Shown piece by piece: positions 1 to 11,933 of a stretch of DNA of 64,000 nt (the first letter of the stretch is position 1; each line of letters begins with the position of its first letter). Under the pieces are notes generated by a model. It saw nothing but the letters and a program-made list of their open reading frames with translations. It was not told the DNA's origin and did no database searches. Source of the DNA: Stachybotrys elegans (lineage: Eukaryota > Ascomycota > Sordariomycetes > Hypocreales > Stachybotryaceae). A program made the position numbers and the translations under genes. The stretch covers positions 744,001 through 808,000 of the forward strand of contig JAGPNK010000010.1 of the NCBI GenBank assembly GCA_020746835.1, in the 5' to 3' direction.

Positions 1-2733
1 TGACAAAGGTTTCCATGCCAGGGCGCTCCAGTTCTGTGGCAGGTGTCGCCTTTTCCCTGCTATCCAAAAATATGTCTTCCTGCGGTGTGATGGCTGGGAT
101 CTCTCGAAGAGGTGTTGGACTCGTGGGCCGGGAACCGGAAAAAGGGGTCGTTGCCGAATTGAGGGTCATCATACTGGCAGTTTCGGCTTCTTTGTTCAGG
201 CTGAATGGCAGAGCGATACCGTCGAGGAACGGGCGCTTTCCCGCTGCTCCCGTCTGTGGGCTGTATGATGGACTGAGAAGGTCACTCTCCTTCTCCCGGC
301 GCTGCTCCAGGAGTTTCGCTACCGGGGTGTTCTCGTCCAAGACTAGGCTTCCAGTTTGGTTCTCGTCTACGACCATGCGTCGAGACGGGCTTCGACTATG
401 GGCCGAAAGCAGAGGCGGCCGGGCCTGCTGTTCGATATCGGAGAAGGTTCGGGCTCCTTGTTCTTCACCGTGAACCTGTTGGGTCTCGGGCGGCTGATCT
501 GCCTTTGCCTCTCGCTCCACCGTCATTTCATCATGCTTGGATCCCCAAAGAGACCACAGCGCGAGACCAAGACTCTTACTTCGCTTCCTCGTCTTCATTT
601 CTGAGCCAATCTTTCTGCGACCTGCCATGGCGCTCAGCGGAGGCTTTTCTCCAGGTCCGAAGTCGTAATAACCTGCCACCATTTCCTCTACAATCTTTCG
701 ATGCACTTTGGCTTTGGTGGAGGCATAGCGAGTGTCCCACTGCCTTTTTGTTTCCAGCCACTTCTTGACGGGCGCTTCCTTGATTACACCGATCTCACTG
801 GCGGCCATACAGCAAGCCGGTAATTCTGCCTCGGTGGCAAGAGGCATAATGATACCTTTGCGTGTAACACGCTGGCGAATCATGTGGTTTTGAAACTTTG
901 GCAATGGGTCACCCGCCCTCCCTACATGATCTGCAGGTTCGGGGGCTTGACCCTGCTTCTTCGCATTGTCAGGCGGTTCACTCTGCGATTTGCTATTTTC
1001 TTCCCCCTTGTGGGCACCGTTCTGCTCATCGGCCGACGGCTCAGGTCTGTGCTTATCCTCGGCCGCATCATCGCTGTCGGATGGTGAATGAGAAATGACT
1101 GAAATGGCATCATCGTCGAGAATCTCGATGCCCCTACACTGAGCTCTCGCCAGAGCCCATGCTCCAAACTGAGCAATGGACCTATACATGTACTTGGCCG
1201 GCCGCGTAAAGCTAAGCGTAGTAGCAACGTGGCACAGGTCATCCCACACCTGGAGTTGGACGTCAGTCGGCTTATATTTGTCCAGCAGCATCTTTCCCTT
1301 CTCCGTCATTTTCTCGGGGGCCGGGGCATATCTCGTAGGATTGGCGCACTTGTGAGCCACATAGATCTGCTCGTCACGTAAGAACTCGCCTCCACCCACG
1401 ATGATCAACAGAGGTGGAAGCCCGCCCAGTGTCGGCTGCATCACGGGGCTCACGAGCGGGTGAGTGAGCAGAGCGTTGCTTGTGTACATCTGTATCTGGT
1501 CCTTGACAGTGACCAGCTCGCCATCGATGGTGACTGTCAAGAATTTCTCGGGGTCTGATACAGTGCCGTTGCTCTCAATCTCCGGCTTGGGCTCGACGGC
1601 CGTGTCGTCATCCTTGGCCACCACAGGTGCTTGCTGCTTCTCCTTGAGTTGAGATGTTCCTGGGAGTTTACTTGAGCTGTTCTTCTTCTTCTCGGCTTCG
1701 CGGCGCAGCATGTTGATGTCGTCCTCGTTTGGAGGGGGCCATGCCTGTGAAGGTTTGTGGTGGAAGCCGGCTTGGGGGATGTAGTCGAGAGGTGCTGTTC
1801 CCGAGACACTGGGGAAAGAATGAGTCAGGTCCACCCAAGGACTAATGAGTATCGCACCGGCCGGCAGAGGGATCCCCTGATCTCTCAAGACACATAGCAA
1901 CGACAGCACCATGCCTCCGCCAGCCGAGTCGCCAGCCAGGACAATGGTACTTGGGTCTTGTTTCTCCAAGAGATAGAGGTACGCCGCCAGACAGTCCTGC
2001 AACCCGCAGGGAAAAGGAAACTGTGGTGACAGCCGATACCTCGGAGCGAAGAGACGGGCCCGCAACTTTCGTGCATGCCGCTGCATCTGATAGCGATGTT
2101 CATCAACACTCCCGAAGAAATAGGCTCCGCCGTGGATATACATCATGACGCGAGTCAACGGCTCTCCAGTCTTCTTCCTTTCGTGGGCGTGCTCTCGCAT
2201 CTCGATCCATTCGGCGTCAATTCCCGGGTTGTCGGGCCTCCTCCACTGCCACCATTTGCACCCACCGACTTCGCGGATGCCCTGGGGGCCCAGCTGCTCG
2301 ATGAGCAGCTCAGCAGCATGCGTCAGATGCTTCTCGCCCACAGTAACGTCTTCGACTTTGACCCATTGAGGATGGGGAACCCATTGCGCCGTGAAAGCTT
2401 GAAGCTCCTCTACAGTGTGATGCGATGCAAAATCGAGGAATGCTCGAACCAGATGGAGGCCTTGGTCGTACGATAGACGGGCCGTCGGCTGTTCTTTGAA
2501 GGCCTTCTTGTTAAGATACTGTATGTTGGGGAATGGTTAGCAGCGGTTTAATGGGGAAAGCTAGGTAACATGAGACTCGGATTGCCTTGGCAAGCCATGA
2601 TATCACGCATAGGTCAGGGTGACCAGCCAGAGACATCACGGCAGCCTGGACGTCCACTTACGTGAGAGAAGAGCGTGGACACAACCGTCGGGGTCACGGC
2701 CAACGAGACGGAAGTTGTGTTGAGCTTGTTCAT
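1..2733 (-). CDS. Hormone-sensitive-lipase-type alpha/beta hydrolase (3' end beyond window)
   Basis: Esterase or lipase of the HSL (alpha/beta-hydrolase-3) family, probably acting on acylglycerols or other short esters. Exon 1 is 2733-2662 (24 residues); a GTAAGT...ACAG intron follows; exon 2 runs from 2518 leftwards with no stop to the window edge, giving about 863 visible residues. The oxyanion motif HGG is at residues 153-155. The nucleophile elbow GDSAG has Ser222. The charge relay is completed by Asp406 (in GGGEFLRDEQ) and His454 (in DDLCHV). After about residue 490 the catalytic fold ends and a long, low-complexity, charged C-terminal tail begins, rich in Ser/Pro/Glu and lacking a recognised domain. 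It starts head-to-head with TSR2, 282 bp away. The family call is secure; the natural substrate is unknown. Confidence 0.9.
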
Positions 2734-3015
2734 CGCAACTGAGTACGAAGCACTGCTACGCGCAGCACAAGCTTTTTACGGGCCTTTGACCTGAAGGATG
2801 AAAGTCGAGTCCAGAGAGGTAGGTTATGGGGAAGTCAAAGGGGGTCGTGGTGATGTCATGCCGACAAAAGGGGAAAGTACTTGTACCTGGGGGTGGATCT
2901 TCCAGCTTGCCCCACGTGCTTAATCTTATCAGTGGAAAACACCATGAACGAGAAAAAAAAATTCAGTGGGATTTTCAGACCCCGCCATCCCACCCTACAC
3001 AGGCCGACGAAAACC
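2734..3015. promoter_or_regulatory. Shared head-to-head promoter of the lipase gene and TSR2
   Basis: The two start codons, at 2733 on the minus strand and 3016 on the plus strand, face away from each other across 282 bp. All upstream control for both genes that is not shared with other genes must lie here. No clear TATA box is visible on either strand. A purine-rich AGAAAAAAAAA stretch lies about 60 bp upstream of the TSR2 start codon. Confidence 0.6.
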
Positions 3016-3701
3016 ATGGCTTCAGCAACCACCACGCTGCCCCCGGCGGGTATGTATATACGCTTTTGTGTACACTATTGCTGGTGTAGTGGGAATTGAC
3101 CTTTTTGATAGCAACCCGGCAATCACAATTCGAACAGGGTGTCGCTTATGCGCTGCACCTCTGGCCTGCCTTGACCCTGTCCGTTCAGAGCGGCTGGGGA
3201 GGCCCCGACTCCGAAGACAAGCGCTCCTGGTTCGCCGGCGCCGTAGTCGAGCTATTTCCAGAATTCACGGATGCGCCGCCGACGCAGTCGGACAAGAAGA
3301 ACCCAGCGCCCCAAGAACCCGATGTCGAGGATGTCGAGACGGTCCTCCTCCAGGTCATGTGCGACGAGTTCGAGGTCAATGTAGACGACGACTCAGCCAT
3401 GGAGGTGGCGGGGCAGATTATCCGTGCCCGCACGCAATGCGCTCTGGGCCAGTACGATGAGGTCAACTCGCTCAAGGAGCGCTTCGAGAACCGCAAGGGC
3501 AAGAAGGTCGACCAGCTGTTCAAGAAGGCAGAGGATGCCGACCAAGACACCGACTGGGAAAGCGATGATTCGGGCGATTCTGAGGACGGTGATGAAGACG
3601 TCAACATGGATGAGGCGCCAGCCTTGGTATCGGTGCCCAAGGAAAAGCCGGCCCCCGAAGTCGACGAGGATGGTTTCACAAAAGTCACAAGGAAAAGGTA
3701 A
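3016..3701 (+). CDS. TSR2: Pre-rRNA processing protein TSR2 (WGG domain)
   Basis: TSR2 is the dedicated escort for ribosomal protein eS26 (Rps26) and is needed for 20S pre-rRNA processing in small-subunit assembly. Exons are 3016-3049 and 3112-3701; the 62 nt intron (GTATGT...GATAG) splits the Ala codon G|CA. The protein is 207 aa. Residues about 15-100 form the WGG fold, starting with FEQGVAYALHLWPAL and containing the name-giving WGGP. The C-terminal third is acidic (runs of Asp/Glu/Ser) and ends in the family signature DGFTKVTRKR, close to the wording of yeast and animal TSR2. The start at 3016 is preferred because the reading frame of exon 2 has no ATG of its own before the conserved block. 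It is convergent with the BSD-domain gene (195 bp between stops). Confidence 0.92.
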
Positions 3702-3896
3702 AAGATTGACGGAGCACATATGCGTGCGCATGTCATCTGAGCATGGGCAAGATATCTCGTATTGATGTCCAGGAATCAAGATGAAGAGTATCACACAGGG
3801 CAAACCCGCCAAGCTTGCGTGTCGCAAACGAAACGCCAAAGTGTTCAAAATCCCAACTACCCTCAACCCCTCTCCAGCATACTTTGTGCGTGGAAA

Positions 3897-5263
3897 TCAT
3901 TCCCAATCGTCATCGCTGTCGTCGGCCTGCTTCGATTCTTTGGGGCTGTTGGGGGCATGGCTAGTCTTGCCAGACGCGGCGCCCACAACATCATAGCTCG
4001 CTTCGCTATCGGCCTGCGATTTCTCGTCGTTGGACTTGCGGGACTCTTCAGGCTTCAGGCGCGTCTGTGCTGGAGGCTCGATGGTGCGGATTGACGAGGC
4101 TGAGGAGGCGCCCTTTGCGACATCCTTAGGTTTGGCAGGAGCGGCAGTCTTGTCTGTGGTGGTTTCGTCATCGGAATCGGAATCAGAATCGGAATCAGAA
4201 GAATCAGAAGAATCGGAATCGGAATCATCGTCACCCCATCCGACCTCGTCATCGGCAGAGGCAGCTTGGTAGAATTAGTACACAAAACGTCTAATATAAA
4301 CGTGGGATGGGAGGTTCTGCTGCTCACCCTTGAGGAGATCTCTGCGCCTGGCCTCGGCCGTCTCAATACCGTGTCTCAAAAAGTAGTAGCGCTTCCAGAA
4401 GTCGGCGTAGGGGATCTGAGCCGGGACAAGCTTCTCCATGGTGGTCCGGAGCTCAGGGTACTTTTCGAGATCGCCAGAGATGTCGGTCGTCTTCTTCTCA
4501 ACGTCAAACTCCTTCATCCACTGCTCGTACTCGGCGCTGGCCGGGTCCTTGGTAAAGCTCTCCACCGACGTATGTATCACGTGTAGCTGTGCGTCGAACC
4601 TCGAAGCGTGGATAACTCGCTTGCCTTGTGCATCTTTGCTTTCGAAGAGGACTGCGCTTCCTTGAGCGGAATCGTCCGTGGGTGCAATGGTGATGGCCTC
4701 CTTGAGGAAATCTCGGATGTTGGTTCCAAACTTGAGAAGGGCTTCGTCGGCGGCGTCCTCGGCTTTTTGGAGATCCTTGAGGCGCTTGGTCGCTTCGGCT
4801 CGCAGCCTCGAGAGCATCGTCTCTGATTCGTCCGAGGTCTGCTTCGTGGGCGTGACCTGGCCGTCATCGGCCTCCTTGGTAACATCGGCCGGGGCGGTTG
4901 GCGAAGTCAAGGTCAGCCCCCGGGTGCGGCTGACTATGGTTTCTCTTAGGCCGTTGAGGCCCTTGGAGGCATCTTCGCCGACTTCCGCCAGCTCCTTGGA
5001 TGCTTGTGTGTAGACGGACTCGCCCTGGATTTGTGAGTCTGGCGCCAGCAGCTGTATTTCCTTGGACGACTTACTTGCTTAACTACATTGCCGAGGAAGC
5101 CACCAATCCGAACCCCCCAGGGACTGGCAGAAAAGGCCTTGTACGCATCTTGGAGGTCCTTCTCTAGCGACGCCTGAGGCTGGTCTGACTTTGCACCATT
5201 CTTGGCCTCGGCTTGCTCCTTGGCGTAGGCGTCTTCTTGGATGTGGTCGTAGGCAAGATCCAT
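3897..5263 (-). CDS. BSD-domain protein (Dos2/SYAP1-like) with acidic Ser-Asp tail
   Basis: A 417 aa protein from three exons: 5263-5075, 5024-4328 and 4264-3897. The last intron carries a perfect TACTAAT branch point. The N-terminal half is helical and repetitive, with amphipathic stretches resembling apolipoprotein or LEA-like helices. The BSD domain lies at about residues 220-290 and contains the diagnostic FWKRYYF after a conserved [11 protein letters not shown] domains occur in TFIIH p62, synapse-associated SYAP1 and yeast Dos2; this architecture (helical N-terminus, central BSD, acidic tail) fits Dos2. Exon 3 begins with a run of about 20 alternating Ser and Asp residues encoded by a GGAATC-type hexanucleotide repeat, and the protein ends in DDSDDDWE. 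The exact cellular role is not known to me. Confidence 0.85.
4165..4235. repeat. Coding GGAATC/AGAATC hexanucleotide repeat
   Basis: About 70 bp of imperfect GGAATC and AGAATC units on the plus strand. On the minus strand it encodes alternating Ser/Asp in the last exon of the BSD-domain gene. All units are multiples of three, so length change would not shift the frame. Confidence 0.8.
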
Positions 5264-6600
5264 TGTAGAGTTCTTGATAGAGGCTGAGAGCGGTGACCGA
5301 TTTCCGCGAAGCGCTCGACGTCGAGTAGCGATAGCTGCCTCGGTGGATCTTGGATCAGGTGTTTCATAGGTAGGCGGGCAGGCTGGCTGGCCCCTGACAG
5401 GGTCGCGGGGTGCCAGCGGGGGGCTCCGAGGGATGGCCTAGCGCTGGCCAGACACGTGATTCTACCGCAAACGGCCAAGACCTTGAAGGCAACGCTCGCC
5501 TGCAGCTACTTATTCCTCCTAGCACCAAGGGGGAGATGAATAGGCGTATTCATTCTGCCCTATCAAGAGTACATAGTACAGACATACCGAAACCGTCACT
5601 CGAAAGCTGCTATCTCTTGAGCTGGTGCAAGACACGCTGGCGTGATAAACATTGAACGAGCGAGGGATTCCGGATTGGGTGCCAAACAGCCTAGAGCACC
5701 CGTTATCCGATAAGTACCTGCCCTTTATTTATCCACCATCACAGTGCATTGGCCGCGACGCTTTCGTCGAGACTTCCCGCATCACACTCCGGCGTGCGTC
5801 TTTTGTGATTGCGCTTGACTCAATGGCAACATTACCAGGCGGCACCCCGGACTCCGATATGCTTGGTAAACGTACGATGCATGATGCAATCGGACCCTGC
5901 ACGTCGGGAAAGGAATGTGCAATGTGAAACATTAGGAAATAGCGGATGGCACTGCAAAGGAACAATAACCTCAAACAGACTGAAGTGCGCACACGAACTG
6001 GCGGTAGTGAGCTAATGCGATGGTTCTGTTCATTCGAGTGAAAGGGCATAACATCGAATTTCCCCAAAGGCGATTGCAGTAACAAAGCCTGCTGGGAGAC
6101 ACCCCCTTTGCCCCTCCTCTGGCCGAGATGGCTCTCAAAATCACATGCTCATCCGCCATGATTTACATGGGAGAATTGTCTTTGATGCATGTGCTTTCTG
6201 ACACGGGATATCCATCGGGCTCGATGGCGGTAACGACGTCATTCCACGCCTCCAGAACTGACCTCTGCGGCTCGATCTCGATCCCATGGGTAGAAACCTG
6301 TGGCGGGCATCGGGGGTTTTGCTGAAGGGTTCCTGTCCCTGGATCAAGCCTCAGGCAAGTGATGTTGTCATCGCGCATGAAATTTGAGGGGTTGGCCAAT
6401 CAGAAGTCGCCTACCGTAGCCCGGACGTTTAAGCCACAACCATCGTCGGTGATCTACCTCTAGCACGCCCACTAGTGAGGAATGGGCTTGTCCGGACAGT
6501 CTGAACAAGCCTCGTGTGATCACGAACGCCCCTTGGCTCCGAGACATCGGTTGGCCTGGTTTGCAATGACGTAGTACTACGATTTGTACATTTCTCGACC
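5264..6600. other. Intergenic region between the BSD gene and grg-1
   Basis: Upstream region of both the BSD-domain gene (minus) and grg-1 (plus). Only short open frames occur, none longer than about 120 codons and none resembling a known family. No repeats or RNA genes are visible. The length is consistent with an extended promoter for the strongly regulated grg-1. Confidence 0.5.
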
Positions 6601-6725
6601 GACGAATTGTCTATATATTCCGACACTTCGCACCTTCCTGGCCAGGTTTCTCACCACCACATCAAACAACAAACACTATCAACCACACAAATAAACCAAC
6701 ACCACCAAAAACTCTCATCAACACA
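6601..6725 (+). promoter_or_regulatory. Core promoter and CA-rich leader of grg-1
   Basis: A TATA box (TATATAT at 6612-6618) stands about 110 bp before the start codon. It is followed by a pyrimidine/CA-rich leader made of ACCAC, CAAAC and CATCA blocks and a strong start context (ACACAATGG). Such TATA plus CA-rich leaders are typical of very highly expressed fungal genes. Confidence 0.65.
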
Positions 6726-6990
6726 ATGGAGTCCGCTAAGCAGGCCATCAACTACGTCGCCGAGACCATCCAGGGCAAGAGCTCTGAGGTGTCCAAGGAG
6801 ACCAACAAGGAGGTGGCCCAAAACCCCAACGCCAACATTGGCACTCGGTAAGTTGAACCGAATCATCACCAAGTGATGTGTGCGAAGCTGACGTTTCCCC
6901 AGCGCCAGCGCTGCCGTTGACGCCGTCGGCGACAAGATCGACCAGTCCACCCACGAATCAAAGGCCGAAGTTCACAAGCAGGGAATTTAA
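6726..6990 (+). CDS. grg-1: Glucose-repressible gene / clock-controlled gene homologue (GRG-1/CCG-1)
   Basis: A 69-residue hydrophilic protein matching the GRG-1 (CCG-1) family, named in Neurospora for transcripts that rise strongly on glucose exhaustion, stress and by the circadian clock. Its molecular function is unknown. Exons are 6726-6847 and 6903-6990, with a 55 nt intron (GTAAGT...CCCAG) that splits an Arg codon CG|C. Family marks are an N-terminal MESAKQAINYV segment, the central NKEVAQNPNANIGTR block, a second helix (AAVDAVGDKID) and the C-terminal KQGI. Its composition (Lys, Glu, Ala, Ser, no Cys) suggests a flexible, LEA-like protein. The strong TATA-containing promoter fits its known high inducibility. 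Confidence 0.92.
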
Positions 6991-9041
6991 TGTACATTAC
7001 AATACCAAGGCGTTCACAGGGAACGATGCCGCGAGGCGTTGAGAGGGAACGATATCACGGTTATATCTAGTCTCGTCCTTTGATATATAAATATCAATGT
7101 AAAACTACGAGAACAAGCGCATGTCTATCTCAGTTGTGATACGTTTTTGGTAGTGCCCTTGAATGCAGATTACTACCTCCCCACCATTAACGGAAGACTT
7201 GGCAACCACTTTGGAATCATGCTCTACAAATGTGGTTCGGCACTGCATTTAGCCTTATCAGGCAGTTGTTCCTAGATGGCTAGTCACTCCTGCAGCGAGG
7301 ATGATTGCCAGGGCTGCGGTGTTCAGTCGCATTCTCGGAGTTAATGGCCCGGTAAGCGAGTGCATATTCCCCATTCTTCCCCATGACTATGCGCTGGCAA
7401 ATGGTATTAGACGTGCCATCCAAGATGGGGGGGCTCTGTGAGGACGTGAGGATGGGAGACTTCTGTCGCAGCCATGGAGAGCGTGTGGTCAAACAAGGGC
7501 CTGTTCAGCAAGTCAGTAATAAAGGATGGAGATAATGACCGGACGCGGAGTTTGGATGCGCACAGATACATAGCTGTACATTGCAATGCATCTCCCACGT
7601 CCCTTCGCCTTCGGCTTCCGGCGTTTTGCTTCACGCGGAGGCTCCGCGTTTACCAGCCAAGGACGAGTCAGAATCGTTGTTTTGCGCCGCCTGTAGTAAT
7701 TTGCGGGGTTGACGAAGCCCCCTTCATGTCAGACCTCACAATTGAGGTTTGCCACCCCAGGGCAGGCCTGCTCTGCTCGACTCCCAACGAGCAGGGCTTG
7801 AGAAACAGACTGGACCAAGGGTCAAGTATGTATAACGAACTGTTGCTTCATATAACCCCCCAAAACAAGAGGAGGATAACATCTGGCAACTCGCATCGTA
7901 AGCCATCCTTAATCGCTGTCGAATGGATGACGCCCTCCACAAGGCCACCGTAATCAATCCATCATGTCGAAACAAGGGCGCAAGGGACCGCCGTCTTTGT
8001 TGTACGAATGAGAGGCAGCATCTCGTGGGGCTCGAGGCTTACTCGGACAGGCGGCCCAGGCAGAGGTACAAATACCATCTGAAAGCCCAGTATCGTCCGA
8101 AGTACCTACCGATCTCTCCGAGCCGTTCAGCCGTGCAGACAGTAAGGTAGGTGGAAGGAGAACTTAGCCACTTTGGCCTCGCGCCACCTACTCACGCGCG
8201 AGATATCATACGCTACCACTGGCCACGCGTTATCGTATTGCCTGCGTGCCCTTTAACCACATTCCAAGCTGATGCCCTTGCCTGGGAATCAGTCCCATGT
8301 GCCGCCGTGGAGCCAAAGGTACATGCTATGCTGTATGAAGGTACCTCTACGCCCCAACCGTCCAGGGTGGTAAGACCAGCTATCGGCTTTAACGGTGGCA
8401 GGCGCCTTAGGTCCTTCTAGGTACATTAGTACCGTGATTGCCAGGGACCTGCCTGGTTGCACTTGCACCGTGGAAGAGTCACAATCGTAGAAGCCTGTAA
8501 CGCCCCCGCCGCTGACAAATTCAACATAAACCCCCTCCAGCTCCAGTAGATTCGATTCCACCCGCACCCGTTTGAACCATCGAGGCCAACTCACCAGATT
8601 CTTCACCCTCCTCCACTTGTGGCCGGCACAGCACCACTTGCCGCTGTGTTCTGCAGCAGATCCTGGAAGACCCTACTTGAATTCCATCTCGTCTTTCTGT
8701 CTGAGGCACCAACTTTCGCCTTTGCACTATCCTACCCTCCATTCTACATCCCACATTCTACTCTGCAGGACCCTGCTTGCCGGGCTTCAACTCCAGCCCA
8801 TACCATACGTCGACCTTGATAGCCCGCCCACGTCGAATCCCGCCTTCCGGCCTCTGCTGGGGCGCCAAGATTTCCCGTTGCCGCTGCGAACCTCGACGCA
8901 ATCGCAGAGTTGCTGGTCGATTTCAACCTTCGTCCTGAGTCCAGGATACCCATTGCCTCATTCGCCGAGCCTGCCGAATCACCAATACATCATCGCGAAA
9001 CACCGCACTTCAAACATATACCTCCCAGCCAGATACCCCAA
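6991..9041. other. 3' region of grg-1 and long upstream leader of AP-1
   Basis: Two kilobases without a supportable gene. From about 8,500 the plus strand becomes pyrimidine-rich (CTCC, TTCC and CATC blocks) up to the AP-1 start codon. This probably marks a long 5' untranslated leader of the AP-1 transcript. Open frames here are short and low-complexity. Confidence 0.5.
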
Positions 9042-10916
9042 ATGGCTTCCGCTGGTGCCGGTGGCTCTATGCCACCCAACTTCATCCTGACCCCTCAGCA
9101 GCAGAACCTGCTGTTCGCTGCTCTCAATTCCAACAAGCCGACGGCAAATACCAACTCTGGGAACCCCCTCTCAATCTCGCCAGTCACTTTCCCAAGCCCG
9201 CAGATGAACAAGCCAGACTCAGCCAACGGCTTCCAGGACAGCCCGTTCCTGGATAACTATGACTATGACTTTGGCGACTCGAGTTTTGATTTTTCTTTCG
9301 CCAGCACCAACGGCGATCAGCCTCGCATGATCGGCGACGTCCCCGGAACTTCGAGCTCTGGGTCGCCTGAGAAAGATTCGCCTGACAATGAAACTAGCGA
9401 GAAGCGAAGTCATCCCGACGACGATGATGAGGACGGCGCAGGTGGAAATGATCCCAAGAGGCAAGACAAGGTTCCGAAAAAGCCTGGCCGTAAGCCTCTT
9501 ACCTCGGAACCAAGTTCGGTAAGTTGATTTTTGTCTCATTTCCTGCCCATCTACACATGTCCGGTATACAGGCGTGCTGACAAACACCAGAAGCGCAAAG
9601 CCCAAAACCGTGCTGCACAACGAGCATTCAGGGAAAGAAAGGAGAAGCATCTCAAAGACCTTGAGACCAAGGTTGAGGAGTTGCAAAAGGAGTCCGACGC
9701 TGCCAATAACGCGAACACGCTGCTGCGCGCTCAAGTGGAGCGCATGACGGCAGAACTTGCTCAGTACAAGCAGAAGATGTCGCTTCTGACCAGTCCCAAC
9801 AAGCCCTTGAGTCGTGACAAGATCCATCCATTTGGCAATGCTGCCGTCAACAACCTCAGCGATGTCAGCTTCCAGTTCGAGTTCCCCAAATTTGGAATGC
9901 TTCCAGGCCCCAAGGCATCATCTCCCCAGCCAACCGTCAGCCCTCGCCAGAAGACGCAATCGGCCAGTCCGTCTGCCAGCATCGACAACCAGTCCCCTCG
10001 GACGGCGCATCGTTCCATGGGAGATGCTCAATTTAGTGAGGAACTTGCAAAGTTCTCCAGCGTCTTCACGCCGTCCATGTCGAGCTCTGCCACAAATGCG
10101 TCCAGAGCCAGTCTCGACTCAGCCAACGTCAGCATGGGGGGAGCAAACACCAGCTCACCGTCGGCCTCGTCCCACTCACACGGCGGTCCCAGCTCGTCTT
10201 GTGGAACTTCTCCTGAACCTTTCACTCAGTCGCCCATGGGCACCAAGCCAGTGGAAACCCTGACGACGATTGGCGAAGAACAGCCTTCTATGTCGACGAT
10301 CGACCAGCCATTCTCGCAGTACGTCGATCTCGATGCTAGCAGTAGCAACCTTGACTGGCTTTCCCAGCAAAACACTGGCTTTGAATTCGATCCGCAGCTT
10401 TTTGGAAATTACCGGGAGACTCAGGACAACATTCTGTCGAATCCTTCGTTCGATGAGCTCTTCAACGATACCCCAGATGCCGATTTCTATACCCCCTACA
10501 ACCTTCCAGCGGCAACTACCGGAGCTCCCAAGAAGAACCTGATTGAGCAGATTGATGCTCAGCAAGATTCTCTGGATGATGAGCTCCCGAAGAAGGCAAA
10601 CATGAATTGCAGCCAAATATGGTACGGCCAACCACACATGATATCTGCGCAAAACCGTTCTCCTAACAAGGTAAACAGGGACAAGCTGCAGACGTTGCCC
10701 AAGGCCCAGAATGGTGAATTCGACTTGGATGGCCTGTGTTCGGAGCTCACGAAGAAGGCCAAGTGCTCCGGAAGCGGGCCAGTTGTGGGAGAACAAGACT
10801 TTGATACGATTCTCAAAAAGTACATGGGCAAGGACGTGTCGTCCAACACCTTAGCATCATCCCTCGGCATCGAGGTAAACTCGGACAAGCAGTCTTTGGG
10901 TCTCTCGCTGCCATGA
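9042..10916 (+). CDS. ap1: AP-1/Yap1-type bZIP oxidative-stress transcription factor
   Basis: Redox-sensing bZIP activator of antioxidant and detoxification genes; its location is set by nuclear export through Crm1. Exons are 9042-9518, 9591-10621 and 10679-10916, giving 581 aa. The bZIP starts exactly at the exon 2 boundary: basic region KRKAQNRAAQRAFRERKEKH (residues 160-179), then a leucine zipper to about 220. An n-CRD-like block has Cys363 in SSSCGTSPEPFTQSP. The c-CRD carries Cys499 (NCSQIW), Cys523 (DGLCSEL) and Cys532 (KAKCSG), the disulfide partners that hide the export signal on oxidation. The second intron (57 nt, GTACGG...AAACAG, with a CTAAC branch point) has no in-frame stop. 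It must be removed to join NCSQIW to DKLQ as in other family members. The start is the first ATG in frame after the leader. Confidence 0.95.
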
Positions 10917-11933
10917 AATCACCACTCCATCTGACACGATAGGTGATGTTGCTTACGAATGTACTTTACGAGGGCGAGGGCATGACGAAGGGACAACAAG
11001 AGATGAACATGGCAAAGGAGTCGAGTTATTTGGCTTTTCGGCGTTGGCATGAGAAGGGAGATTTAGGGAAAATGCACCCCCCTACGTGGATTTATCGTTG
11101 CTTCCCCCCCCTTATCAGGAGGACCTACTAGTATGAAGTTTTTTTTCTTCCTTCCATGGGGGCTGGCTAGTTGCACATGCTGTCTTCCGGATTGAGTCAT
11201 GGATTTATTTTGATTCAACTTATGTTGCAGGTCGCAAAATCAACAGCGACGTATTTACTACCTAAGTACTCGGCGAGAACTGTGAACATAAACACGTGTG
11301 ATCATTGTCTCACGACTGCTGGCAGAGTGAGTGTTCGGGGGCCAGAATAGACAGTAGCCCCTACAGTATCTGACTGATAGAATGGCAAAGAGGCATCACT
11401 GATTTGTTGGAAGCAGGGTTCGAGGCAAGAATCAAATAATCATCTATACACGTACCGCCATCCTATACTCGACGACAGTCTGTGTCTTGTCTCCATCACT
11501 ATACAGGATGACCAGACTCCAACAACCCACCCGCGGGGATAAGAGAACGAAATAGGAAATGGCAAATATGATGATGCTCCCTCCCTTCCACCAGCTGCGA
11601 ACCACGTTTCCTAAACTCCATCTTATATAAGACCCAAAGAAGCTGAAAAATGAAGAGAGAAAAGTCGAGTGACTCCCTTCCATGTCGCCCGGTATGCATT
11701 GTGCGATAGTTTCCCACTATTACGGCCGCGAACCCAAATCCACGACAAGTCTCACCCTCGGGTTTGGCCAAAGCCCCTTCCCCAAGGGTACGGCTCAGCA
11801 GCTTGACTGATGTGGGCTGGCCTGGGAGCGAGCGAGGTTCATGGTAGGCGTCCACGCTTTGTTATATATCCTGGGGGGTATCAATCCATCGTTTGCCGCT
11901 CTATAATAAGTATGCTTGCGTCGTGAGACGACA
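10917..11933. other. Convergent 3' region between AP-1 and the YANK kinase
   Basis: AP-1 (plus) and the kinase (minus) converge across about 1 kb. It must contain both 3' untranslated regions. Several short T-rich and A-rich tracts (for example near 11,140 and 11,640) could serve for 3' end formation. No gene is supported. Confidence 0.5.

Noticed and set aside
3185..3736. 183-codon open frame antisense to TSR2
   Set aside because: Ser-rich shadow of the acidic TSR2 coding sequence.
6163..6399. 78-codon minus-strand open frame upstream of grg-1
   Set aside because: Composition is fairly protein-like, but there is no signal peptide, no domain and no second exon; not strong enough to call.
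11395..11440. GGTTCGAGGC resembling a tRNA B box
   Set aside because: Flanking bases do not form a T-arm or acceptor stem and no A box lies at the right distance.
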